DNA from: DASUFF01 sp036274695
Lineage (GTDB): Bacteria; UBA10199; JACPAL01; GCA-016699445
Assembly: GCA_036274695.1 (NCBI GenBank)
Contig: DASUFF010000059.1
Location: forward strand, 1 to 18,862
DNA: 18,862 bases
Direction: 5' to 3'
The position numbers were made by a program, and so were the translations under genes. Shown here one piece after another: positions 1-8,761 of this stretch. The notes under the pieces are model-generated. The model had not been told where the DNA came from. It did no database searches and saw only the letters and a list, made by a program, of their open reading frames with translations. The stretch's first letter is position 1, and every line of letters starts with the position of its first letter.

Positions 1-10
1 CTTCGTCTCT

Positions 11-751
11 TTGATCGAGCGGATGGTTGAAGGAGGTGTCGAGGTTCATTGTGAGCATGAAGCGCTTCCAGAATCCGAAAGATTGACCCGGCAACGTCTG
101 AGAGGCATCGCTCTTGGAGGCGAGTACCTTGCTCGTGCCGCTGAATGGGGGAGCGAGTCTGAGGAGCAGGAACTTCAATGGTACAATGCCCGGTCTGATA
201 GGCTCCTTAAGGTGTTAGGATCGGTACTCAAAAGATCTGAGGGATATCTCTTATTCGTTCATCCCCACGTATCGGCGGTAGAAGCAAATGAATCGCAATC
301 CGACTACGATTTCCAGGCCTCAAGGGCGCTCATCGGAAGTGGTGCCTACTGTTTTCGGAGGATGATCGACGCGGGATGGGGCGACGACCAGATGGCCGGG
401 CTATTCATGGCGATTGTCAATACAGACTCGGGATTCGGGGCCATCCATGGGTGCCCCTTCTTCAAACTCTTGATCGATGACCTCATTCCTTTTTCATCCG
501 AGGCCGAAAGCATGTCCCATTTCATGGAAAATTTTTCTGCATGTCTGACCCCAATCAATTTTCTGAGCGACCATGCCGTTGCCGACTTCGTGAATGCCAT
601 TCGCAGGATGAGGGCCGCCGGCCTTTCGGCGAGCAAGATGATGGAGGAGTTGGAGAGCACTAGAGGTTATTTCGGCTTTGATCGTCTTTATCCCGAACAG
701 AAGGTGGATGAATTCTGGGCCGAGTTGAGTCATTTGGGTGACGGATCCTAG
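11..751 (+). CDS. Hypothetical protein, unrecognised family; 5' end uncertain
   Basis: I do not recognise this protein of up to 246 residues. The first possible start is TTG at 11; an ATG at 23 is another candidate, and the frame is open to the left edge of the window, so the true start may lie outside. The product looks soluble and cytoplasmic: no signal peptide or membrane segment is visible, the N-terminal third is charged and probably helical, and the middle is richer in Gly, Phe and Cys (around residues 105-150). It is convergent with kdpE, with 8 bp between the two stop codons, so it is not part of the kdp operon. Base composition is visibly less GC-rich than in the kdp genes, with more AT-ending codons, which may mean separate ancestry. 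Only the reading frame is well supported; no function is offered. Confidence 0.6.
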   Translation: MIERMVEGGVEVHCEHEALPESERLTRQRLRGIALGGEYLARAAEWGSESEEQELQWYNARSDRLLKVLGSVLKRSEGYLLFVHPHVSAVEANESQSDYDFQASRALIGSGAYCFRRMIDAGWGDDQMAGLFMAIVNTDSGFGAIHGCPFFKLLIDDLIPFSSEAESMSHFMENFSACLTPINFLSDHAVADFVNAIRRMRAAGLSASKMMEELESTRGYFGFDRLYPEQKVDEFWAELSHLGDGS

Positions 752-759
752 GGCTTCAT

Positions 760-1458
760 TCACTCCACCTTCAACCGATACCCCACCCCCGGCTCGTTGA
801 TCAGCCACTTCGGCCGCGCCGGCGCCGCCTCGATCTTGTGCCGGAGCTGGTGCATGTGCACCCGCAGATAATCCCCGCGCTCGGCGTATGCTGCCCCCCA
901 AACGTCCGTTAAAATTTGCCTCTGGGTGAGCACCTTGCCGGCGTGATGCGCGAGCAGTGTGAGAATCTTGTACTCCGTCGGCGTCAGGTGTACCTCCCGG
1001 TCGTCGACGAAGACGAGCCTCTTCACGAAATCGATCCGCAGCGAGCCCGATTCGAAGATCGGCAAATCCTCCCCGCTGGCCCGTTGAGAGGCGTGCCGCA
1101 GAGCCACGCGCATCCGCGCCAAGAGCTCGCCGACCCCGAAGGGCTTGGTCAGATAATCGTCGGCCCCGCGGTCGAGCGCGTCGATCTTGTCCTGCTCGTT
1201 GCCGCGCGCCGTCAGCACGATCACAGGCACCTTGGACCATTCCCTCAAGTTTTTCAGAAAATCGATCCCGTCCATGTCCGGCAGGCCCAAATCCAAGACG
1301 ACGAGATCGGGATTGCGCGTGGCCACCTGGGCCAGGCCGTCTTTGCCCTGCAGCGATTCCAGATAGGCGAAGCCGTTGCTTTCCAGTCCGACCTTCAGAA
1401 ACTGCCGGATCTGCGAATCGTCCTCGACGACCAAGACCGTCGGAGTTGTCGTTGTCAT
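760..1458 (-). CDS. kdpE: KdpE, OmpR-family response regulator of the kdp operon
   Basis: This 232-aa two-domain response regulator should receive phosphate from KdpD and activate kdp transcription. The receiver domain (about 1-125) has the acidic pocket VEDD near residues 11-14, phospho-acceptor D56 in LDLGLPDMDG, the conserved Thr in VLTARG and the Lys in DYLTKPFG. The C-terminal winged helix (about 135-232) has LTPTEYKILTLL, a recognition helix around YLRVHMHQLRHK and the terminal wing GVGYRLK. The gene is last in the operon and its ATG overlaps the kdpD stop as ATGA, implying translational coupling. A closely similar, colinear paralogue lies at 11891-12589. Assignment as KdpE rather than a generic OmpR-type regulator rests on both sequence and position. 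Confidence 0.95.
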   Translation of the reverse strand: MTTTTPTVLVVEDDSQIRQFLKVGLESNGFAYLESLQGKDGLAQVATRNPDLVVLDLGLPDMDGIDFLKNLREWSKVPVIVLTARGNEQDKIDALDRGADDYLTKPFGVGELLARMRVALRHASQRASGEDLPIFESGSLRIDFVKRLVFVDDREVHLTPTEYKILTLLAHHAGKVLTQRQILTDVWGAAYAERGDYLRVHMHQLRHKIEAAPARPKWLINEPGVGYRLKVE

Positions 1459-4172
1459 GCGCTTTTCTCTCCGTTCTCCATGCCGCTTCCCGCGGCACGG
1501 CTCTCGCTATCGCTCGTAGCGGTATCCAGAGGGAGAGAAAAATAGAACACGCTGCCGCCTCCGTCACGTTCTTTCACGCCTATCTCGCCTTGATGCACCT
1601 TGAGGATGCCCTGGCAAATGGCCAGTCCCAAACCGCTGCCCCAGACGTCTTTCTTGCCGCTCCGATAGAATTTTTCGAAGACGCGGGTGCGATCCGAAGC
1701 CGAAACGCCGGGGCCCCGGTCCGCAACCTCCACCTGAACGTATTTTCCGTTGCGCCAGGCCCGGATGTCGATCGGCGACCCTGCCGGCGTGTACCGTCCC
1801 GCGTTTTCCAGGAGATTGACCATCACCTGCTCCATCAAAAGTCCGTCCATGGGGACCAGAGGCAAATCCTCCGGGATGTCCGTGGCGATTTTGCGTCCCC
1901 GCAGGGAGGCGTCCAGCCGGTTCAGCGCGCTTCCGATGATCTCCTCCAGGGAGTGTTTTTCCTTCCGTAGGGCTACGTTGCCGGATTCGATCTTGGTGAT
2001 TTGGAGGATGTTTTCCACGAGCCGGTTTAGGCGGGCCGATTCGTCCTCGATGGACTCGAGGAGACGCCTGCGGTCTTCGGGCGACAGCTTTTGGTCCTGG
2101 TCCAAGAGCGTGCCCGCCGCGCCGGCGATCGACGTGAGCGGCGTGCGTAGGTCGTGAGAGACGGAGCTTAAGAGGGCGCTCATGAGGCCTTCGCGCTCCG
2201 CTTCGACTTCGGCGGATCGGGCTTCCTCCGCCAGCATCGCGCGTTCGATCGCCAGCGCGCCTTGGCCAATGACGCTTTCCACGAAATGCTGGCCCGCCGA
2301 TTCGAGAAAGGCCGTATCCTCGCTCGGCCGAATGCCGGCCACGCCGATCACGCCGCGCGATCCGATCAGCGGGAAGAAGATCGCCTTCGCCATGGGCAGG
2401 GTCTGCGTGCCTTTCCCGGCGGATTTCGCGTTTTTGGAGGCCCAGTGGGCCACCGCGCGGTCCGTCTCGTCGAAGTGCCAATTCGGATTGCTCGTGGCCT
2501 CCAAGAACATCAGCTCCGGTTCCGAGCCCAGCAGGATGATGGCGTCGCCGTGCGCGACCTGGGCCAAATGCTGGGCCACCGCGGCCGAAATCTCTCGCGT
2601 GGTCCGGCTTTTCAGCATCTCGCGGCTCAAGGCGTAGAGATTGGAGGTGTAGCGCTCCCGGGCGGAGGCGGCCTCGGCGCTCCGGCGGAGCTGGAACGTC
2701 AGCCGGCTGGTCAGAAGGGTGACGGACAGCACGACGAGGAAGGTCACCCAATAGCGTGCGTCGGAAACGCTGAATGTGAAGTAGGGGGGGACGAAGAAGA
2801 AATCGAAGCAAGCGACGCTCAGGAACGCCGCGGCCAGCGACGGTCCCTGACCGTAACGCACGGCGATCATGACGTTCATGAGGAGATAGATCATCGAGAC
2901 GTTGACGATCTCGACGTGCGGCAGGAGCCATTTGGCGATGCCCGTCCAGGCGACGATCACCAGAAGAGGGGCGGAATACTGCGTCCAAGGCGATCGAAAG
3001 ACGTCGGTCTTCCATTTGGGGGACTGCTCCCCCTTTTCTCCCGAGATGGAATAGACGTCGATGTCGCCGCTTCCCCGGACCAGTTCGTCGACCAACGAGC
3101 CGAAGAGGAAATCCTTCCAGCGGGGCCGGCGGCTCTTGCCCACGACGATCTTCGTGACGTTCTTCTCGTGAGCGAATTTAAGGATCTCCTCGCCGGGTTT
3201 AAGCCCCTGGAGGACCGCCGTCTCCGCGCCGAGCGACTGGGCGAATCGGATCTGGTTTTCGATCGCCTCGCGCTTTTCCTCGCCCATCGGTTTTTGAGGC
3301 GTCTCCACGTAGACGGCCATCCACGGCGCCTTCAGCTCGTTCGCCATCTGCTTGGTGCGGCGGATCAGGCGCGTGGAGAAGGGGCCCGGCCCCACGCAGA
3401 CGAGCAGGCGCTCGCCCGCCTGCCAGACGCCCTTGACGGCATGGAGAGTCCGGTACTGGGTCATCTGGAAATCGACGCGCTGGGCGGTTTTCCGGAGAGC
3501 GATTTCGCGCAGCGCCATCAGTTTGCCTTCTTGAAAAAAATTCTCGGCGGCGCGGCCCGCCTGTTCCGTCATGTAGACTTTGCCCTCCTTGAGGCGTTGC
3601 AGGAGCTCGGGAACGGGAAGGTCGACCAGCTCCACCTCATCGGACCGGTCGAAGATCTCGTCGGGGATGGTCTCGCGGACCACGATCCCCGTGATCTGCG
3701 CGACGCTGTTGTTCAGGCTCTCAAGGTGCTGGGTGTTCAGCGTCGAGTAGACGTCGATTCCGGCCTGGAGGAGCTCTTCGACGTCTTGCCAGCGCTTGAC
3801 GTTCCGGCTGCCGGGGGCGTTGGTGTGGGCGAGCTCGTCGACGAGGATCAGAGACGGCTTACGCGCCAGGGCGGCGTCGATGTCAAATTCCTGAAGGGTG
3901 ACATGATGGTAGGCAAGGGGCTTGGTAGGAATCCGTTCGATCCCCTCCGTCAGGACCTCGGTCTCTTGTCGCTTGTGGGGCTCGACATAGCCGATGACGA
4001 CGTCGACCCCTTCCTTCTTTTTCCGTTGGGCCGCCTCCAACATGGCGTAGGTCTTCCCGACCCCCGCGCACATGCCGAAGAAGATCTTCAGCTTACCGCG
4101 CCGGCTCAATTGCTCTTCGGTCTGGATCGCCTTGAGGAGGGCGTCCGGGTCGGGTCGGTTGGCTTCCATCAT
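1455..4172 (-). CDS. kdpD: KdpD, full-length K+/turgor sensor histidine kinase
   Basis: This membrane sensor kinase of about 905 residues should control KdpE in response to K+ limitation. In order it has: the cytoplasmic KdpD domain with Walker A (GMCAGVGKT, about 33-41) and Walker B (LILVDELAHT); a USP-like domain starting near RLLVCVGPG; four membrane segments (DUF4118 type, around WTQYSAP to LLTSRL); a GAF-like region; the HisKA H-box (SSVSHDLRTPL, His at about 673, the E. coli position); and the HATPase with N-box, DRGPGV and GSGLGLAI. I chose the ATG at 4172 because the next residues, NRPDPDALL, align with the usual KdpD N terminus. The frame extends to a TTG at 4214 and a second ATG lies at 4169; none has a strong ribosome site. 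It follows kdpC by about 61 bp and overlaps kdpE by 4 bp. Confidence 0.95.
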   Translation of the reverse strand: MMEANRPDPDALLKAIQTEEQLSRRGKLKIFFGMCAGVGKTYAMLEAAQRKKKEGVDVVIGYVEPHKRQETEVLTEGIERIPTKPLAYHHVTLQEFDIDAALARKPSLILVDELAHTNAPGSRNVKRWQDVEELLQAGIDVYSTLNTQHLESLNNSVAQITGIVVRETIPDEIFDRSDEVELVDLPVPELLQRLKEGKVYMTEQAGRAAENFFQEGKLMALREIALRKTAQRVDFQMTQYRTLHAVKGVWQAGERLLVCVGPGPFSTRLIRRTKQMANELKAPWMAVYVETPQKPMGEEKREAIENQIRFAQSLGAETAVLQGLKPGEEILKFAHEKNVTKIVVGKSRRPRWKDFLFGSLVDELVRGSGDIDVYSISGEKGEQSPKWKTDVFRSPWTQYSAPLLVIVAWTGIAKWLLPHVEIVNVSMIYLLMNVMIAVRYGQGPSLAAAFLSVACFDFFFVPPYFTFSVSDARYWVTFLVVLSVTLLTSRLTFQLRRSAEAASARERYTSNLYALSREMLKSRTTREISAAVAQHLAQVAHGDAIILLGSEPELMFLEATSNPNWHFDETDRAVAHWASKNAKSAGKGTQTLPMAKAIFFPLIGSRGVIGVAGIRPSEDTAFLESAGQHFVESVIGQGALAIERAMLAEEARSAEVEAEREGLMSALLSSVSHDLRTPLTSIAGAAGTLLDQDQKLSPEDRRRLLESIEDESARLNRLVENILQITKIESGNVALRKEKHSLEEIIGSALNRLDASLRGRKIATDIPEDLPLVPMDGLLMEQVMVNLLENAGRYTPAGSPIDIRAWRNGKYVQVEVADRGPGVSASDRTRVFEKFYRSGKKDVWGSGLGLAICQGILKVHQGEIGVKERDGGGSVFYFSLPLDTATSDSESRAAGSGMENGEKSA

Positions 4173-4233
4173 CAATTCTGCAACGGCTTGTCGCAGTCTT
4201 GGCCGCCGCCGCAAGTCGCAGAAATATTACTCT

Positions 4234-4788
4234 TTATCGAGTCATATCTAAAGCCAGATTCAATTCCAATACGTTCACCAGCCGGTCGGGGGTGAGGAAG
4301 CCGCCGGGAGAGAAGGCGTTCTTTTCGATCAGGGCCTGCACCTGGGCGACGGTCAGGCCGCGGGCCTGGGCGACGCGCTCGGCCTGGTAGAGGGCCGCAT
4401 GCTCGGTGATATGCGGGTCCATGCCGCCGCCGGAGGCCGCCGCCAGGTCGGCGGGGAGGGGATTCGCGGCCATGGCCCCGTAGGCCTCGACGGTCTTGGC
4501 GGCCCGGTCGGTCAAATCTCTGCTGGTGGGTGACTTGTTGCTGCCGCCCGTGGCCGAGGCGTTGTAGTCCGCGGCCGAGGGGCGCGGCCAGAAATACTTC
4601 GGCTGCGTGAATTTCTGGGCGATGAGACGGCTGCCGACGATCTTGCCGTCGAGGCCTTGGAGGAGGGACCCTTCGGCGGTGGCGGGCGTCACGATCTTGG
4701 CGAATCCCAAGAGGACGGCGGTGTAGCCGGCCACGACGACCAAGAGCGTTGCGATCGTGAGGCGAAGGCTGGCGATGAGCGATTTCAT
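4234..4788 (-). CDS. kdpC: KdpC, assembly subunit of the K+-transporting ATPase
   Basis: This 184-aa subunit is needed for assembly and activity of KdpFABC at the inner membrane. One N-terminal membrane segment (about residues 8-30, LRLTIATLLVVVAGYTAVLL) anchors a periplasmic domain. Family signatures are visible: GSRLIAQ followed by YFWPRPSA, the GGSNKSPTS loop near 81-89, and DPHIT with a C-terminal region ending LVNVLELNLALD. The length is normal for the family. A GGAG ribosome site lies 6 nt before the ATG, and the gene starts 13 nt after the kdpA stop, consistent with one transcript. Confidence 0.95.
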   Translation of the reverse strand: MKSLIASLRLTIATLLVVVAGYTAVLLGFAKIVTPATAEGSLLQGLDGKIVGSRLIAQKFTQPKYFWPRPSAADYNASATGGSNKSPTSRDLTDRAAKTVEAYGAMAANPLPADLAAASGGGMDPHITEHAALYQAERVAQARGLTVAQVQALIEKNAFSPGGFLTPDRLVNVLELNLALDMTR

Positions 4789-4801
4789 AAAATCTCCGTT
4801 G

Positions 4802-6466
4802 TCATTTCATGAACAGCAAATGCTCGGCGATCGGCCCCAAGGCGGCCACCGGGAAAAACGTCAGGGCCCCGATGAACAGGATCGTCGCCAGGAGCATGAA
4901 ACCGAACGTGCCGTCCTCGACGCCCAGGGTGCCCGACGATTCCGCCGTCGGCCTCTTGGCCGCCATCGAGCCGGCGATGGCGAGCGGCAAAATGATCGGG
5001 ATGAACCGGGCGAGCAGCATCACGATGCCCGTCGCGACGTTCCAGGGCACCGTATTGTCGCCCAGTCCCTCGAAACCGGAGCCGTTGTTCGCGGAGGCCG
5101 AGCTGAACTCGTAGAGGATTTCGGAAAACCCGTGCGCCCCGACGTTGTTCAGGGTCTTCGCCCCCCAGTCCGTGGCAGCGAAAAGGGCCGTCGGTCCCAA
5201 GATGAACAGGGCATGTGTGAACATCGCCAAGACGGCCAGTTTGACTTCATACGATTCCACGCGGCGTCCGAGGTATTCGGGCGTGCGCCCCACCATCATT
5301 CCGGAAATAAAGACGCCCAGGACGATGTAGATGAACATGTTGATGAAGCCCACACCCACGCCGCCGAAGTCCTCGTTCAGCCACATCCCGATCATCGGCA
5401 TAAGGCCGGTCATCGGATTTAAGCTGTCGTGCATCGCGTCGACCGATCCGTTGCTGGTGGAGGTGGTGAGGGCGGCCCAGACCGGCCCGGCCGCCGTTCC
5501 GAAACGGAGCTCCTTGCCCTCCAGGTTGCCGGTCGTCTGTTCGATGGGGAGGGCGGCGAACGCTTTTGTAGGGGCCGTTTCGTAGTAGACCGCCGTCGCG
5601 ACGCGGGCGGACATGAGGGCGAGCATCACCGCGAAGACGACGGTCGCGTGCTTCATCCGCTTTACGATCCGGCCGAACATCCAGACGCAGGCCATCGGGA
5701 TCAGGATGATCGCCGCCGTCGAAAGGACGTTCGTCCAGAAGGTGGCGTTTTCAAAGGGATGCGTGCCGTTCGGGCCGAAGAAGCCGCCACCGTTGGTCCC
5801 GATCTGCTTGATTGCGACGAACGCGGCCACGGGGCCGCGGGCGATGACCTGTTCGATCCCTTCCAGGGTCATCACTTTCGCCGCGCCCTCGAGGGTCATG
5901 GGCATGCCGCCCAAGACCATCAGCGCGGCCACGACGACGGCCACCGGGAGCAACACGAGGAAGGTCGCCCGTTGGAGATCGACGAAGAAGTTCCCCATGT
6001 TTTTGCGTCCCGCCAATCCCCGGGCCATGGCCGCCAGGGCGGCCAAGCCGACCGCCGGGGTCACGAACTGGAGCCACATGAGGGCGCAGAGCTGCGAAAG
6101 GTAGCTCATCGCGACCTCGCCGGAATAATGCTGGAGGTTGGTGTTCGTCGTGAACGAGGCCGCCGTGTTGAAGATGAGGCTTCCTTCGATGGCGCCTTTC
6201 CCGTCCGGATTAAGGGGCAGGTGTTGCTGGAAGTACAGGAAGGCGAAGCTCACGGCGAAGATGACCGCGTTGAACACGAGCATCGAGAGGGCGTACTGCT
6301 TCCAATTCTGTCCTTCCCGTGTGAGCCTACCGCCGATTCCATGGAACAGGCCGTCGAAGCGGTTGCCGGATTCCGGGTCCATCGCCCATTTCATGTACTG
6401 GCCCAAGGGCCAGGAGAGGAGGACGCCGCCGCCGACGACCATGAGTATGAAGAGAAAGGCTTGCAT
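4802..6466 (-). CDS. kdpA: KdpA, K+-selective channel-like subunit of the Kdp ATPase
   Basis: This 554-aa polytopic protein binds and selects K+ within KdpFABC. The four pore-loop (selectivity filter) segments typical of the SKT superfamily are present: TTNTN (about 106-110), GTNGGG (223-228), TTSTSNG (334-340) and SANNGSGF (458-465). About ten membrane segments are visible. It has its own ribosome site, AGGGGA, 6 nt upstream of the ATG. The gene follows kdpB rather than preceding it, with a 76-bp gap, the longest between the ATPase genes. All filter motifs and a normal length suggest a functional subunit. Confidence 0.97.
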   Translation of the reverse strand: MQAFLFILMVVGGGVLLSWPLGQYMKWAMDPESGNRFDGLFHGIGGRLTREGQNWKQYALSMLVFNAVIFAVSFAFLYFQQHLPLNPDGKGAIEGSLIFNTAASFTTNTNLQHYSGEVAMSYLSQLCALMWLQFVTPAVGLAALAAMARGLAGRKNMGNFFVDLQRATFLVLLPVAVVVAALMVLGGMPMTLEGAAKVMTLEGIEQVIARGPVAAFVAIKQIGTNGGGFFGPNGTHPFENATFWTNVLSTAAIILIPMACVWMFGRIVKRMKHATVVFAVMLALMSARVATAVYYETAPTKAFAALPIEQTTGNLEGKELRFGTAAGPVWAALTTSTSNGSVDAMHDSLNPMTGLMPMIGMWLNEDFGGVGVGFINMFIYIVLGVFISGMMVGRTPEYLGRRVESYEVKLAVLAMFTHALFILGPTALFAATDWGAKTLNNVGAHGFSEILYEFSSASANNGSGFEGLGDNTVPWNVATGIVMLLARFIPIILPLAIAGSMAAKRPTAESSGTLGVEDGTFGFMLLATILFIGALTFFPVAALGPIAEHLLFMK

Positions 6467-6493
6467 AAGGATTCCCCTAATTCCGTTAATTCC
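6467..6493 (-). repeat. Three tandem 9-bp repeats before kdpA
   Basis: On the minus strand the 27 bases before the kdpA ATG read as three 9-bp units, GGAATTAAC, GGAATTAGG and GGAATCCTT, the last one degenerate. The second and third units supply the AGGGGA ribosome site of kdpA. The repeat is seen directly; a role in tuning translation of kdpA is only inference. Confidence 0.5.
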
Positions 6494-6524
6494 ACTTTTC
6501 CCAACGGCCGACCTGGTAGATCAT
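6486..6524 (-). CDS. Possible 12-aa leader peptide ORF between kdpB and kdpA
   Basis: A short ORF encodes MIYQVGRWEKWN. It starts 18 bp after the kdpB stop and is preceded by GGAGGAGG about 8 nt upstream of its ATG, which is the strongest Shine-Dalgarno in this operon. Its TAA stop lies 19 nt before the kdpA ATG, so ribosomes ending here could re-initiate on kdpA or open its ribosome site. Nothing shows that it is translated; the strong ribosome site may be a relic or may serve another purpose. I recognise no family. Confidence 0.3.
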   Translation of the reverse strand: MIYQVGRWEKWN

Positions 6525-6542
6525 GGTTCTTTCCTCCTCCGT

Positions 6543-8606
6543 TCAAATCAGGCGCAAGGCCACCAAGAGCATGTCGATCAGCTTGATCCCGATAAACGGC
6601 ACGATGACGCCGCCGAGCCCGTAGACGAGCAGGTTGCGACGCAAGACCGCAGCCGCGCCCATGGGACGGTAGGCGACGCCCTTCAAGGCCAATGGGATCA
6701 GCCCAATGATGATCAGGGCATTGAAGATCACGGCGCTCAAGATCGCCGAATGGTTCGAATGGAGCCCCATGATGTCGAGGGCATGGAGGGGGCCCGCGGC
6801 CTCTCCCGGCTTCGCGTAAAGCAGGGCGAACATCGCGGGGAGGATGGCGAAATACTTAGCGACGTCGTTGGCGAGGCTGAAGGTGGTGAGCGAGCCGCGT
6901 GTCATGATGAGCTGCTTGCCGATCTCGACCACCTCCATCAATTTGGTCGGGTTGCTGTCCAGATCCACCATGTTCCCCGCCTCGCGGGCGGCCTGGGTGC
7001 CCGTGTTCATGGCGACGCCCACGTCCTCCTGGGCCAGCGCCGGCGCGTCGTTGGTGCCGTCACCCGTCATCGCGACCAAGTGCCCCTTGGCCTGCTCCTC
7101 GCGGATGCGCTTCAGTTTCGCCTCGGGTGTGGCCTGCGCCATGAAGTCGTCGACGCCCGCCTCCGCGGCGATGGCGGCCGCCGTGAGAGGGTTGTCGCCG
7201 GTGATCATGACGGTGCGGATCCCCATCTTCCGGAGCTGGGCGAAGCGCTCCTTGATCCCGCCCTTGACGACGTCCTTCAGGTGGATGACGCCTAGGACTT
7301 CCTTGTTCTCCGCCACGACGAGGGGAGTTCCTCCCGAATGGGATACCTTATCCGCCGCCTTCTCGACTTCCTTGGGGAAGCCGCCTCCCATTTTTTCCAG
7401 ATGAAGTTTCATCGCTTCCGCGGCGCCCTTGCGGATGACACGGGCGGCCTGGCCGTCCCGCGCGGGGAAGTCCACGCCGCTCATCCGCGTTTGGGCCGTG
7501 AACGGCACGAATTTCGCGTGCGGCTCGGCGACCTCCCTCCCGCGCAGGTTGAACAGTTGCTTGGCGAGCACCGCGATGCTCCGTCCCTCGGGGGTTTCGT
7601 CGGCCAAGGAGGCCAACTGCGCCGCGTCCGCGAGACGTTCCGCCGTGACGCCCGGAGCGGGAAGAAAGTCGGTCGCCATGCGGTTGCCCAAGGTGATCGT
7701 GCCCGTCTTGTCCAAAAGCAAAACGTCCACGTCGCCCGCGGCTTCGACCGCCTTGCCGGAGGTGGCCATTACGTTGTGGCGGATCAACCGGTCGATCCCG
7801 CTGATGCCGATGGCGGAGAGCAGGCCCCCGATGGTGGTGGGAATGAGACAGACCAGGAGGGCGATCAGGACAGGCACGGAGAAATCGGTCTCGAAGAAGG
7901 CGCCGAAGGGCTGGAGCGTGACGCAGACGAGCAGAAAGATGAGCGTCAGGGCGGCCAAAAGGATCGTGAGAGCGATCTCGTTGGGGGTCTTCTGGCGCTT
8001 GGCCCCCTCGACCATCGCGATCATGCGGTCGAGAAAACCATGGCCTTTCTCCATCGTGATGCGGACGACGATCCGGTCGCTGATGACGCGCGTGCCGCCC
8101 GTGACCGCGCAGCGGTCGCCTCCGGACTCGCGGATGACCGGGGCCGACTCGCCGGTCACGGCGGATTCGTCCACGGAGGCGATGCCTTCCTCGACCTCTC
8201 CGTCGGCCGGGATGACGTCATTGGCCTCGCAGACGACCCGATCGCCCTTTTGAAGTTCCGGCGCCGGCACGTGCTCCTCTCGTCCGTTCTTCAGCCGCCG
8301 TGCGATCGTGTCCTTCCGCGCCTTCTTCAGGGCGTCGGCCTGGGCCTTGCCGCGACCCTCCGCGACGGCCTCGGCGAAGTTGGCGAAGAGGATGGTGAAC
8401 CAGAGCCAGAGGGCCAACTGCGCCACGAAGCCCCGGTGGGCCGCGGCCGTGAAGATCCCGACGGTCGTGAGGACGGCGCCGATCATCGTCACGAACATGA
8501 CGGGATTCCTCGCCATGAGCCTCGGGTCCAGCTTCCGAAACGAGTTCACGACGGCCGGGCCGACGAGGCCCCAATCAAAGAGCGAGGGGGGCGTGTGCGT
8601 ACTCAT
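6543..8606 (-). CDS. kdpB: KdpB, catalytic P-type ATPase subunit of the Kdp complex
   Basis: This 687-aa P-type ATPase hydrolyses ATP to energise K+ uptake. The actuator loop TGES is at about 151-154, the TM4 motif IPTTIGGLLSAIG at about 255-267, the phosphorylation site DKTGTIT with D299, and the hinge motif MTGDGTNDAPALA is in the C-terminal third. The Ser of TGES corresponds to the residue whose phosphorylation inhibits E. coli KdpB (family knowledge), so that control is possible here. A GGAG site precedes the ATG by 9 nt, and kdpF ends 15 nt upstream. kdpB comes before kdpA here, unlike in the E. coli-type operon. Confidence 0.97.
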   Translation of the reverse strand: MSTHTPPSLFDWGLVGPAVVNSFRKLDPRLMARNPVMFVTMIGAVLTTVGIFTAAAHRGFVAQLALWLWFTILFANFAEAVAEGRGKAQADALKKARKDTIARRLKNGREEHVPAPELQKGDRVVCEANDVIPADGEVEEGIASVDESAVTGESAPVIRESGGDRCAVTGGTRVISDRIVVRITMEKGHGFLDRMIAMVEGAKRQKTPNEIALTILLAALTLIFLLVCVTLQPFGAFFETDFSVPVLIALLVCLIPTTIGGLLSAIGISGIDRLIRHNVMATSGKAVEAAGDVDVLLLDKTGTITLGNRMATDFLPAPGVTAERLADAAQLASLADETPEGRSIAVLAKQLFNLRGREVAEPHAKFVPFTAQTRMSGVDFPARDGQAARVIRKGAAEAMKLHLEKMGGGFPKEVEKAADKVSHSGGTPLVVAENKEVLGVIHLKDVVKGGIKERFAQLRKMGIRTVMITGDNPLTAAAIAAEAGVDDFMAQATPEAKLKRIREEQAKGHLVAMTGDGTNDAPALAQEDVGVAMNTGTQAAREAGNMVDLDSNPTKLMEVVEIGKQLIMTRGSLTTFSLANDVAKYFAILPAMFALLYAKPGEAAGPLHALDIMGLHSNHSAILSAVIFNALIIIGLIPLALKGVAYRPMGAAAVLRRNLLVYGLGGVIVPFIGIKLIDMLLVALRLI

Positions 8607-8621
8607 AGAGAAGTCTCCGCT

Positions 8622-8705
8622 TTAAAACTTGTCCGGCCGCATGACGGCCACAAACAGATAGACGAAAAGGGCTACGGCGATGACGCCGGCGACGGTCGTT
8701 TCCAT
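8622..8705 (-). CDS. kdpF: KdpF, small stabilising subunit of the Kdp ATPase
   Basis: This 27-aa ORF consists almost entirely of one membrane span (about residues 5-22, rich in Val, Ala, Leu and Phe) followed by the tail MRPDKF, which resembles the usual KdpF ending. KdpF stabilises the KdpABC complex in the membrane. An AAAGGA ribosome site lies 6 nt before the ATG. Placement directly before kdpB, 15 nt apart, supports the call. Confidence 0.88.
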   Translation of the reverse strand: METTVAGVIAVALFVYLFVAVMRPDKF

Positions 8706-8761
8706 AAGTGTCCTTTGTCCTCTCTTCAGACGACCACAAGACGCGCCGAAGACGATCCATG

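Noticed and set aside
2262..4295. Long plus-strand open frame (677 codons) opposite kdpD
   Set aside because: It lies antisense to a well-supported kdpD, its product is a low-complexity Arg/Gly/Asp/His-rich string with no motif, and such shadows are expected in GC-rich coding DNA. Similar frames opposite kdpA, kdpB, amtB and aidB were dropped for the same reason.
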